Assembly (NCBI GenBank): GCA_964459805.1 | Contig: CAYWOD010000114.1 | Span: 1 to 11,341, forward strand | Length of the DNA: 11,341 bases | Reading direction: 5' to 3' | Source of the DNA: DAOVRL01 sp964459805 | GTDB lineage: Bacteria > Planctomycetota > Phycisphaerae > Sedimentisphaerales > Anaerobacaceae | Part shown: in pieces, positions 6,340-11,341 of the stretch | How positions within the stretch are numbered: position 1 is the stretch's first letter | Layout of the letters: the number at the start of each line of letters is the position of its first letter | Position numbers and translations under genes: made by a program | The notes under the pieces: model-generated | Database searches by the model: none | Told to the model about the DNA's origin: nothing | The model's input: only the letters and a program-made list of their open reading frames with translations

Positions 6340-6363
6340 CCGCAGAGAACGCCGAGACTGCGG
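6340..6363. repeat. CCGCAGAG-type hairpin repeat
   Basis: CCGCAG (6340-6345) pairs with CTGCGG (6358-6363) around a 12-base loop just after rluB. The motif ACCGCAGAG recurs in reverse orientation at 6991-6999 (CTCTGCGGT) just before gatC. I recognise the form as a frequent intergenic repeat in planctomycete-like genomes, which is an inference beyond these two copies. There is no T-tract. Confidence 0.5.
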
Positions 6364-6425
6364 ATGAGAGAATCAAACCTGGACCTGCGAAAGCAGATAT
6401 CGGTGTCAAACTTCGTATTATTCAA

Positions 6426-6512
6426 TCAGTGCCAGCTGGTTTGCCAGAGCCAGGTGTCGGCGAAATATGCGAAGTCTTCGAGGTTGACCTGCCCCTCGAC
6501 ATTAAAATCGGC
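6426..6512 (-). pseudogene. Orphan dockerin-like C-terminal fragment
   Basis: On the minus strand, 6512 down to 6429 encodes ADFNVEGQVNLEDFAYFADT followed by WLWQTSWH and a TGA stop (6428-6426). This is the last part of a planctomycete dockerin-like tail, with the calcium-loop pattern D-x-N-x-x-G-x-V-x-x-x-D and the closing FADTWLW. It resembles the end of the LRR protein (ADLNQSGKVNLDDVAEFADC). The frame opens only at 6614, so at most about 34 unrelated residues precede the module, and no ribosome binding site or exported domain is present. The best reading is the 3' remnant of a lost or rearranged gene for an exported protein, lying antisense in the spacer upstream of rpmB. It is too short to work alone as a scaffold-binding protein. 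Confidence 0.7.
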
Positions 6513-6607
6513 GATTTTGTTCTTGCAAAATTGCGGCAAAACCGTAAAGTACTGGTTTTTGCAGCGATCAGAATAGAGATTGAGCTGATAAGACAGGAGC
6601 GTATTTG

Positions 6608-6883
6608 ATGTCAAGAGTGTGTTATTTTACAGGCAGGCGGACGGTGGCGGGCAGGAGCATTGCCCGTCGTGGTAAGGCCAAGCACCTCGGTGGTGTCGGT
6701 CGGAAAGTGACCGGGATCAGCAAAAGGAAGTTTAAGCCGAATATACAGAAGGTCCGAGCGGTTGTTGACGGGCGGGTTTGCAGGATCAGGGTCTCGGCGA
6801 AAGCCATACGTATGGGCCTGGTTCAAAAGCCGGTGAAGCGCAACTACAAACCCGCCGGAGAGAGTTCAAAAATTAAAGATTAA
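6608..6883 (+). CDS. rpmB: 50S ribosomal protein bL28
   Basis: A 91-residue basic protein of the large ribosomal subunit. The N-terminus MSRVCYFTGRRTVAGRSIAR matches the L28 signature (compare MSRVC-x-x-TGKRPV in other bacteria), and FKPNIQKVRAVVDGRVCRIRVSAKAIRMG matches the core. Of the four zinc-ribbon cysteines found in some L28 proteins, the first pair is reduced to one (C5, with T at the partner position), and SAKA replaces the second pair. This is therefore the zinc-independent form. The C-terminal extension to KPAGESSKIKD makes it slightly longer than usual. The ATG at 6608 has AGGAG (6595-6599) at 8 bases; the TTG at 6605 is in frame but too close. No promoter is obvious in the upstream spacer, which contains the dockerin remnant. 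Confidence 0.95.
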   Translation: MSRVCYFTGRRTVAGRSIARRGKAKHLGGVGRKVTGISKRKFKPNIQKVRAVVDGRVCRIRVSAKAIRMGLVQKPVKRNYKPAGESSKIKD

Positions 6884-6898
6884 GTATCAAAATTACAT

Positions 6899-6964
6899 AT
6901 CAAAATGCAAAATTTCCCTTCCTCTTTTTGAATTTCTCTGTGATTTTGCTTTCTGCATTTTGAT
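6899..6964. repeat. AT-rich inverted repeat between rpmB and gatC
   Basis: ATCAAAATGCA (6899-6909) and TGCATTTTGAT (6954-6964) are perfect 11-bp inverted repeats with a 44-base loop. A second, overlapping pair is GCAAAAT (6907-6913) and ATTTTGC (6943-6949). The arms are AT-rich and no clean T-tract follows, so a terminator role for rpmB is doubtful. The rest of the 141-base spacer carries a CTCTGCGGT repeat (6991-6999) and AAAAGG runs that serve gatC. Confidence 0.55.
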
Positions 6965-7024
6965 TTTCTATATGCTGCGTATTCCGCGAACTCTGCGGTC
7001 AAAAGGAAAAAGGTAAAAGGTAAA

Positions 7025-7333
7025 GTGGGAAAAAAGATTGACCAGGCGCAGGTGCGGAAGGTTGCGAAGCTGGCTCGTCTGGAATTGAGCGAGGCGGAGG
7101 TGGAGGAGTTTACGGGTCAGTTGAGCGCAATCCTCGAGTACGTTGAGAAGATGAACGAGCTTGATACGGAGGGCGTTGAGCCGTTGGCGCATTGTCTGGC
7201 AATCAGTAACGTTCTTCGTGAGGATGGGGTGGCCGAATCGCTGGGGACTGAGGCGGCTTTGGCAAATGCCCCGCAGCGAGATGGTGAATTTTTCAAGGTG
7301 CCCAAAATACTCGATGCGGGCTCGGGTGCATAG
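7025..7333 (+). CDS. gatC: Asp-tRNA(Asn)/Glu-tRNA(Gln) amidotransferase subunit C
   Basis: A 102-residue small subunit of the GatCAB amidotransferase. It wraps around GatA and stabilises the complex that converts misacylated Glu-tRNA(Gln) or Asp-tRNA(Asn) to the correct amide forms. The family pattern is complete: VRKVAKLARLELSEAEVEEF near the N-terminus, LSAILEYVEKMNELDTEGVEP in the middle, VLREDGV, and the closing NAPQRDGEFFKVPKIL. The start is GTG at 7025, with AAAAAGG and AAAAGG runs at 7007-7020. No better in-frame start is seen. The next subunit gene begins 243 bases downstream, an unusually large gap that contains an inverted-repeat element. Confidence 0.95.
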   Translation: MGKKIDQAQVRKVAKLARLELSEAEVEEFTGQLSAILEYVEKMNELDTEGVEPLAHCLAISNVLREDGVAESLGTEAALANAPQRDGEFFKVPKILDAGSGA

Positions 7334-7387
7334 GAATTGATTGGAAATAGGATAGTTGTCTGTCAGGTGGGCTTTTTTGGTTGAAAA

Positions 7388-7406
7388 CCTGCGGTAAAAC
7401 CGCAGG
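7388..7406. repeat. Palindrome next to the gatC-gatA element
   Basis: CCTGCGGT (7388-7395) and ACCGCAGG (7399-7406) form a perfect 8-bp stem with a 3-base AAA loop, six bases before the left arm of the element at 7412-7534. The following bases (GCTAAATAG) are AT-rich but not a T-tract. It could weakly attenuate gatC-gatA readthrough or be part of the repeat cluster. Confidence 0.55.
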
Positions 7407-7411
7407 CTAAA

Positions 7412-7534
7412 TAGTTTCTGTTGCGGAAAGCCAAAACTGACGATGTCACCCCTGCGGAAGCAGGGGTCCATATCGAAAAACCTGGATTCCTGCTTTCGCA
7501 GGAATGACAAATACTGTTTCCGCAACAGGAACTA
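7412..7534. mobile_element. Nested inverted-repeat (MITE-like) element between gatC and gatA
   Basis: The 123-base segment is bounded by 18-bp inverted repeats, TAGTTTCTGTTGCGGAAA (7412-7429) and the reverse complement of its near copy at 7517-7534, with one mismatch. Inside lies a second inverted-repeat unit (7444-7509). There is no coding capacity, so if mobile it would depend on a transposase elsewhere. A further copy of the right arm stands alone at 3020-3043. No target-site duplication could be identified with confidence. Confidence 0.5.
7444..7509. repeat. Inner 66-base inverted-repeat unit with two hairpins
   Basis: The 26-base left arm (7444-7469) and the reverse complement of the 26-base right arm (7484-7509) agree at 21 positions, and both begin TGTCA. 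Each arm folds on its own: CCCCTGC-GGAA-GCAGGGG on the left (7449-7466) and ATTCCTGC-TTTC-GCAGGAAT on the right (7486-7505). Four of the five differences are paired within a hairpin (CC/GG against TT/AA), so base pairing is kept. The spacer between arms is 14 bases. The ends resemble a widespread dispersed bacterial repeat whose translation gives FLRKQES-like peptides. Confidence 0.65.
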
Positions 7535-7539
7535 AATAT
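7516..7539 (+). repeat. 24-base leader repeat, copy 2
   Basis: This copy matches the sequence in the prenyltransferase leader (3020-3043) at 23 of 24 positions. Here it doubles as the right arm of the 7412-7534 element and lies 37 bases before the gatA start. The segment between it and gatA (7540-7576) shows no strong ribosome binding site. Confidence 0.6.
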
Positions 7540-7576
7540 AGATTGCTTCGTTGCTTTGCATGGTTGATTTGGGATA

Positions 7577-9052
7577 ATGGAAGAGCTAAGTGCAAAAGAG
7601 CTGCGTGAAGGAATAGCCGCCGGGCGGATAACGAGCGTTGAGGCGACCGGGGCGGTCTTTGGGCGGATAGACGAGCGGGAGCCGGTAATCGGGGCTTACA
7701 TAAGTACGCACCGCGAGACGGCGCTGGCGAGGGCTGCGGAGGTTGACCGGCGGATAGCAGCCGGTGAGGCGGTAGGGGAGCTGGCGGGCGTGCCGGTTGC
7801 GATAAAGGACAATATGTGCTCGACGTTCGGGGCTACGACGTGCGCTTCGAGGATCTTGGAGAATTTCCATTCGCCGTACAATGCTACGGTGGTTGAAAAG
7901 CTGTTAGCGGCGGATGCGGTGATTGTCGGCAAGACGAATATGGATGAGTTTGCGATGGGCTCGAGCACGGAGAATTCGGGCCTGAAGCGGACGGTCAATC
8001 CGTGGGATACGAGCAGGGTTCCGGGCGGCAGCAGCGGTGGTTCTGCGGCGGCAGTGGCGGGGCGGTTGTGCTATGCGGCGCTTGGTTCCGACACAGGGGG
8101 GTCTATCAGGCAGCCAGCGAGCTTCTGCGGAGTGGTGGGGCTTAAGCCGACATACGGCAGGGTCTCGCGGTACGGGCTTGTGGCATACGGTTCGAGCCTG
8201 GACCAGATAGGGCCGATCACGCAGACCGTGGCCGACGCGGCGCTTATGATGAACGTAATAGCCGGTCACGACCCGGCCGATAGCACCAGTGTTGACGAGG
8301 CGATGGCCCCTGTTTGTGATTATCTTGAGAAGTTAGATGAGCCTGTAGGGCGGCTCAAGATAGGAATTGTGCCGCAGTTGAATTCCGGCGCCGACACGTC
8401 TGTGCAGGAGGCGCTGAATGCGGCGATTGATGTATATAAGGCGTCCGGGGCCGACATTGTTGAGGTGGATATGCCTCATTCGGATTATGCGATTGCCGCA
8501 TACTACATAATAGCAACGGCGGAGGCGTCGAGCAATCTGGCGCGGTATGACGGCGTGCATTACGGTCATCGCAGCGATAAGGCCGAAGACTACGTGGAGA
8601 TCTATTCGAAATCACGGGCCGAGGCGTTTGGAAAGGAAGTGAAGCGGCGAATAATGCTTGGGACATACGCGCTGTCAAGCGGTTATTATGATGCGTACTA
8701 TCTCAAAGCGCTTAAGGTGAGGAATCTGATACGTCGTGATTTTACCGAGGCTTTTGAGAAGTGCGACTGCATCGCGATGCCGGTTTCGCCGACGGCGGCA
8801 TTTAAGATCGGCGAGAAGGTTGACGACCCGCTGACGATGTATCTTTCGGACGTCTATACGATAGCGGCGAACTTAGCGGGGATTCCGGGGATGAGTATTC
8901 CCTGTGGATTCGATGAGAGAGGTTTACCCATAGGACTCCAGATTCTTTCGCCGGCTTTTACGGAAGATAGACTATTGAGAATAGCAAATATGTTTGAAAC
9001 ACAAACCGACTGGCACAAGAAAAAGCCATTAGCCACGAATTTGCACGAATGA
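7577..9052 (+). CDS. gatA: Asp-tRNA(Asn)/Glu-tRNA(Gln) amidotransferase subunit A
   Basis: A 491-residue amidase-signature enzyme that releases ammonia from glutamine for GatB. The catalytic triad is visible: K77 in VAIKDN, the cis-serine S152 in PGGSSGGS (149-156), and the nucleophile S176 in SDTGGSIRQP (171-180). VVGLKPTYGRVSRYGLVAYG and SSLDQIGP follow as in all GatA proteins. Near the end, AANLAGIPGMSIPCG and GLPIGLQI are also family features. Length is normal. The ATG at 7577 has only a weak upstream site (GGGATA), perhaps because repeats now occupy the spacer to gatC. The last seven residues (LATNLHE, 485-491) are encoded by a CACGAAT repeat and are not family-like. The gatB start lies 53 bases after the stop. 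Confidence 0.96.
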   Translation: MEELSAKELREGIAAGRITSVEATGAVFGRIDEREPVIGAYISTHRETALARAAEVDRRIAAGEAVGELAGVPVAIKDNMCSTFGATTCASRILENFHSPYNATVVEKLLAADAVIVGKTNMDEFAMGSSTENSGLKRTVNPWDTSRVPGGSSGGSAAAVAGRLCYAALGSDTGGSIRQPASFCGVVGLKPTYGRVSRYGLVAYGSSLDQIGPITQTVADAALMMNVIAGHDPADSTSVDEAMAPVCDYLEKLDEPVGRLKIGIVPQLNSGADTSVQEALNAAIDVYKASGADIVEVDMPHSDYAIAAYYIIATAEASSNLARYDGVHYGHRSDKAEDYVEIYSKSRAEAFGKEVKRRIMLGTYALSSGYYDAYYLKALKVRNLIRRDFTEAFEKCDCIAMPVSPTAAFKIGEKVDDPLTMYLSDVYTIAANLAGIPGMSIPCGFDERGLPIGLQILSPAFTEDRLLRIANMFETQTDWHKKKPLATNLHE

Positions 9053-9060
9053 GCACGAAT
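9029..9060. repeat. CACGAAT tandem repeat overlapping the gatA stop
   Basis: Three 10-base units, AGCCACGAAT (9031-9040), TTGCACGAAT (9041-9050) and GAGCACGAAT (9051-9060), follow TT at 9029. Read on the minus strand this is the ATTCGTG...ATTCGTGGCTAA type of repeat that I associate with planctomycete intergenic regions. The gatA stop TGA (9050-9052) lies within it. Confidence 0.6.
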
Positions 9061-9105
9061 GAGACAGGTATGAAGCAGTGTTCTATGGGATTGTAGGTGA
9101 TAAGA

Positions 9106-10620
9106 ATGCCTTGGGATATGGGTGATTTGCAGTACAAGGTGATAGTTGGTTTGGAGATTCACGTTCAGTTGTGCACTCGGAGCAAGATGTTCTGCGGTTG
9201 TGCGGTGGCGTTCGGTGAGCAGGCGAACAGCAGGGTCTGTCCGGTGTGTCTTGGGATGCCGGGGGTATTGCCTGTGATGAACAAGCAGGCGTTCGAGTAC
9301 GCCGTTCTTGTTGGGCTGGCGCTGAATTGCGAGATACCTTCTTTTACGAAGTGGGACCGCAAGAGCTACTATTATCCTGATTTGCCGAAGAACTACCAGA
9401 TAAGCCAGTATGATTTGCCGTTAGCGAAGGATGGCTTTATTGAGATACCACCGGCCGGGGGCAAGAAGGCCAAAGGCAAAGACGAAGCCGATTCGGCGCA
9501 GACGAAGCGGATTGGCATTATCAGGGCGCACTTAGAGGAGGATGCGGGCAAGAATCTGCACACGGCGGGGAATTTTTCGCAGGTGGATTTGAACAGGACG
9601 GGGACGCCGTTGTTAGAGATTGTCAGCGAGCCGGATATGAACAGCGGGGCCGAGGCGAGGGCGCTGGCGGTGGAGCTTCAGCGAATTGTGCGATACTTAG
9701 GCGTATCCGAGGGTGATATGCAGAAGGGTCAGATGCGTTTCGAGCCGAACATCAACCTGGTTATCACTAAAGACGGCAAGGAGTTCAAGACGCCGATAGC
9801 CGAAGTGAAGAACCTCAACAGCTTTCGGGCACTGGAGAGAAGCATCGACTATGAAGAGCAAAGACAGCTTGACGAGTTCCTGGAGACGGGGCTGGTGCTG
9901 GAGATGGGAAATAAGACAACACGCGGGTGGGACGATGAGCGGGAGGTAACGGTCCTGCAGCGGGAAAAGGAGGAGGCCCACGACTACAGGTATTTTCCGG
10001 ATCCCGACCTTGTGCCGGTGGAATTGACGGACGTGTGGCTGGATGAGATTCGGGGGCGATTGTGCGAGCTTCCGCTTGCCAGGCAAATGCGATACGTCGA
10101 GCAGTACAAATTAAGTGATTACGATGCGGGCGTTCTGACGGGCGAGCGGGGGACGGCGGATTTCTTCGAGTCGGCGGTTGCGGCCGGGGCCGACCCGAAG
10201 CGCGCCTGTAACCTTATCACTCAGAACTATCAGAAACTGGCAAATGAAAAAGGTTGCAGCGTAGCGGATTTAGGAGTGAGGCCGGGGACAGTTGCTGAGT
10301 TGAGCGATATGGTTGCAAGGGGCGCGGCGAGCGCTACAGCAGCCAGTACAATAGCGGCGATAAGTGTCGCGGACCCGGGTAAGAGCCCGCAAGAGATTGC
10401 CGAGGAGCACAATCTGCTTCAGAAGAGCGATGCCGGTGAATTGGAGGCGATAGTCGCGCAGGTGCTTGCGGAGAATCCCGGGGCGGTGGATGATGTGACC
10501 GGCGGGGGCAAGAAGAGTAAGAAGGCAAGGGGATTTCTGCTTGGGCAGGTTATGCAGAAGACCAAAGGGCAGGCGAATCCGAGGGTCGTTTCGCAGATTC
10601 TCGCCGAGAGATTGGTTTGA
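9106..10620 (+). CDS. gatB: Asp-tRNA(Asn)/Glu-tRNA(Gln) amidotransferase subunit B
   Basis: A 504-residue subunit that binds the misacylated tRNA, activates its side chain with ATP and accepts ammonia from GatA. Visible hallmarks are KVIVGLEIHVQL (11-22), four cysteines placed as a zinc site (C30, C32, C45, C48), GMPGVLPVMNKQAF, DRKSYYYPDLPKNYQISQYD, HLEEDAGK, NRTGTPLLEIVSEPD, EVKNLNSFRALERSIDYE and HDYRYFPDPDL. The C-terminal half is helical and ends in a YqeY-like tail (about 450-504, with ARGFLLGQVMQKTKGQANP). A lysine-rich insertion (GGKKAKGKDEADSAQ) precedes TKRIGIIRAHLEED. ATG 9106 is preferred because AGGTGA (9095-9100) lies 5 bases upstream; GTG 9097 would add three residues, and ATG 9118 is a third option. 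It lies directly downstream of gatA and is probably co-transcribed. Confidence 0.95.
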   Translation: MPWDMGDLQYKVIVGLEIHVQLCTRSKMFCGCAVAFGEQANSRVCPVCLGMPGVLPVMNKQAFEYAVLVGLALNCEIPSFTKWDRKSYYYPDLPKNYQISQYDLPLAKDGFIEIPPAGGKKAKGKDEADSAQTKRIGIIRAHLEEDAGKNLHTAGNFSQVDLNRTGTPLLEIVSEPDMNSGAEARALAVELQRIVRYLGVSEGDMQKGQMRFEPNINLVITKDGKEFKTPIAEVKNLNSFRALERSIDYEEQRQLDEFLETGLVLEMGNKTTRGWDDEREVTVLQREKEEAHDYRYFPDPDLVPVELTDVWLDEIRGRLCELPLARQMRYVEQYKLSDYDAGVLTGERGTADFFESAVAAGADPKRACNLITQNYQKLANEKGCSVADLGVRPGTVAELSDMVARGAASATAASTIAAISVADPGKSPQEIAEEHNLLQKSDAGELEAIVAQVLAENPGAVDDVTGGGKKSKKARGFLLGQVMQKTKGQANPRVVSQILAERLV

Positions 10621-10743
10621 CATTTAGATCAAAATTTGGTAAGCGAAATGCAGATGCTAATACGCATTAACCGGATGAACGGAAACGAGTACGAATAGGG
10701 GATAAATGTAAGCAGGCGAGTACAATATAGGGATGGGCACAAA

Positions 10744-11088
10744 ATGAAGATAGAGAAAAGCGATAATATCAGGATAAGTCCGGTGGAGGTTGATGGGGCA
10801 AAAGGCGTGGGAATTCGATGGCTTATTTCCAAGGAGGACGGGGCGGAGAACTTTGCGATGCGGATGTTCGAGGTCGAGAGCGGCGGGCATACGCCTTTGC
10901 ATAGGCATGCTCACGAGCATGAGGTGTTTGTGGTTGAGGGCGAAGGGGTGTTTGTTTGCGAGGGGCGGGAATATCCGTTCGGCAGCGAGTATGTGATATT
11001 TGTGCCGGGAGGCAAAGAGCACTGCTTCAAGAATACGGCCGAGTCGCTTCTTAGAATGCTGTGTATTATTCCGGGCGAGGCTGTATAG
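10744..11088 (+). CDS. Single-domain cupin protein
   Basis: A 114-residue small beta-barrel protein of the cupin_2 type. Cupin motif 1 is visible as GGHTPLHRHAHEHEVFVVEG, with H53, H55 and E58 or E60 as likely metal ligands. Motif 2 is GSEYVIFVPGGKEHCFKN (80-97), with PGG and the fourth ligand H93. It is probably a cytoplasmic metal-binding enzyme or sensor; stand-alone cupins have many roles (isomerases, dioxygenases, sugar or auxin-like ligand binding), and the substrate cannot be told here. The ATG at 10744 has only a weak upstream GGGATGGG (10731-10738). It starts 123 bases after gatB; that spacer holds TACAAT near 10721 but no matching -35 box. A link to the gat genes is not evident. Confidence 0.9.
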   Translation: MKIEKSDNIRISPVEVDGAKGVGIRWLISKEDGAENFAMRMFEVESGGHTPLHRHAHEHEVFVVEGEGVFVCEGREYPFGSEYVIFVPGGKEHCFKNTAESLLRMLCIIPGEAV

Positions 11089-11189
11089 CACTGCGGGCTT
11101 TGTTCGGGCTTTCGGACATTCTCGCAAAGCAGTCTGTGGTTATCCACCTTATCTTTTAAGGCTGCTTACATGAATCTGCGGAAACCGCG

Positions 11190-11218
11190 TTGACATTCTT
11201 GGTAAATCAGGTTATGCT
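11190..11218 (+). promoter_or_regulatory. Sigma70-type promoter of the gene at the right edge
   Basis: A consensus -35 box TTGACA (11190-11195) is 17 bases from TATGCT (11213-11218), which matches four of six -10 positions. Transcription would start near 11225, giving a leader of about 64 bases. A small palindrome, GCGG-AAA-CCGC (11178-11188), abuts the upstream side of the -35 box and could be a repeat or operator half. Confidence 0.65.
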
Positions 11219-11288
11219 GTCGATGTTAAACTGTGATTATTGGTTAGGTGGACTTTTTGCAATAGTCTTGTTGAAAGGAAGATAACTT

Positions 11289-11341
11289 ATGAGTGCGCCA
11301 AGCGAAGCTGATGTGAGCAAGCTGGACAATCCAGCCTGGTC
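11289..11341 (+). CDS. N-terminal fragment of an unidentified protein (cut by window edge)
   Basis: An ATG at 11289 follows a strong Shine-Dalgarno AAGGAAG (11275-11281) at 7 bases and lies behind a good promoter, so a gene clearly begins here. Only 17 codons are present, reading MSAPSEADVSKLDNPAW. There is no signal peptide in what is visible. This is too little to assign a family. It forms a transcription unit separate from the cupin gene, whose stop is 200 bases upstream. Confidence 0.75.
   Translation, partial: MSAPSEADVSKLDNPAW

Noticed and set aside
6327..6608. 93-residue open frame on the plus strand between rluB and rpmB
   Set aside because: It starts inside the rluB stop region, is antisense to the dockerin remnant and resembles no known protein; its start lies in a CCGCAGAG repeat.
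6899..6964. Rho-independent terminator of rpmB
   Set aside because: The stem is AT-rich with a 44-base loop and lacks a proper T-tract after it; kept only as an inverted repeat.
7540..7576. Promoter directly before gatA (GATAAT overlapping the start codon)
   Set aside because: It would place the transcription start inside the coding sequence and no -35 box fits.

Overview
The window looks like chromosomal DNA from a Planctomycetota bacterium, most likely of the Phycisphaerae / Sedimentisphaerales type. This is an inference from three things. The C-terminal dockerin-like modules (one intact in the LRR protein, one orphaned near 6430-6512) are of the kind planctomycetes attach to many exported proteins. 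Base composition is moderate. The spacers are unusually rich in short palindromic dispersed repeats of types I associate with planctomycete and environmental genomes. No rRNA, tRNA, CRISPR array or full insertion sequence was seen.

Layout. Bases 1-137 hold only small palindromic repeats. Two genes lie on the minus strand: a HAD-family phosphatase (1838-2521) and, downstream, a membrane-anchored coiled-coil protein with a BRCT-like segment (138-1580). A hairpin-plus-T-tract terminator and a good sigma70-type promoter sit back to back between them. The divergent spacer 2522-3057 is the main gap. Its middle (2655-2818) has a -10 box, a chain of hairpins and a terminator-like hairpin on the plus strand, so it may encode a small structured RNA of about 150 nt.

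The plus strand then carries a UbiA-family prenyltransferase of the decaprenyl-phosphate phosphoribosyltransferase type (3058-3969), a secreted internalin-like LRR protein with a dockerin-like tail (4017-5600), an RluB/RsuA-type pseudouridine synthase (5611-6330), ribosomal protein bL28 (6608-6883), gatC, gatA and gatB of the tRNA-dependent amidotransferase (7025-10620), a single-domain cupin (10744-11088), and the first 17 codons of another gene behind its own promoter (11289 to the edge).

How it fits together. rluB, rpmB and gatCAB are translation genes: rRNA modification, large-subunit assembly, and Gln-tRNA(Gln)/Asn-tRNA(Asn) formation by transamidation. The prenyltransferase and LRR protein belong to the envelope or exported proteome and share a strand and a short junction with rluB. 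The gatCAB set is stretched: gatC and gatA are 243 bases apart, separated by a nested inverted-repeat element, and a tandem repeat overlaps the end of gatA.

The most interesting signals are the candidate structured RNA, the BRCT-like segment in a membrane protein, the nested element with compensating hairpin changes, a 24-base sequence shared by the leaders of the prenyltransferase gene and gatA, and the orphan dockerin remnant lying antisense upstream of rpmB. No complete new multi-gene system was found.
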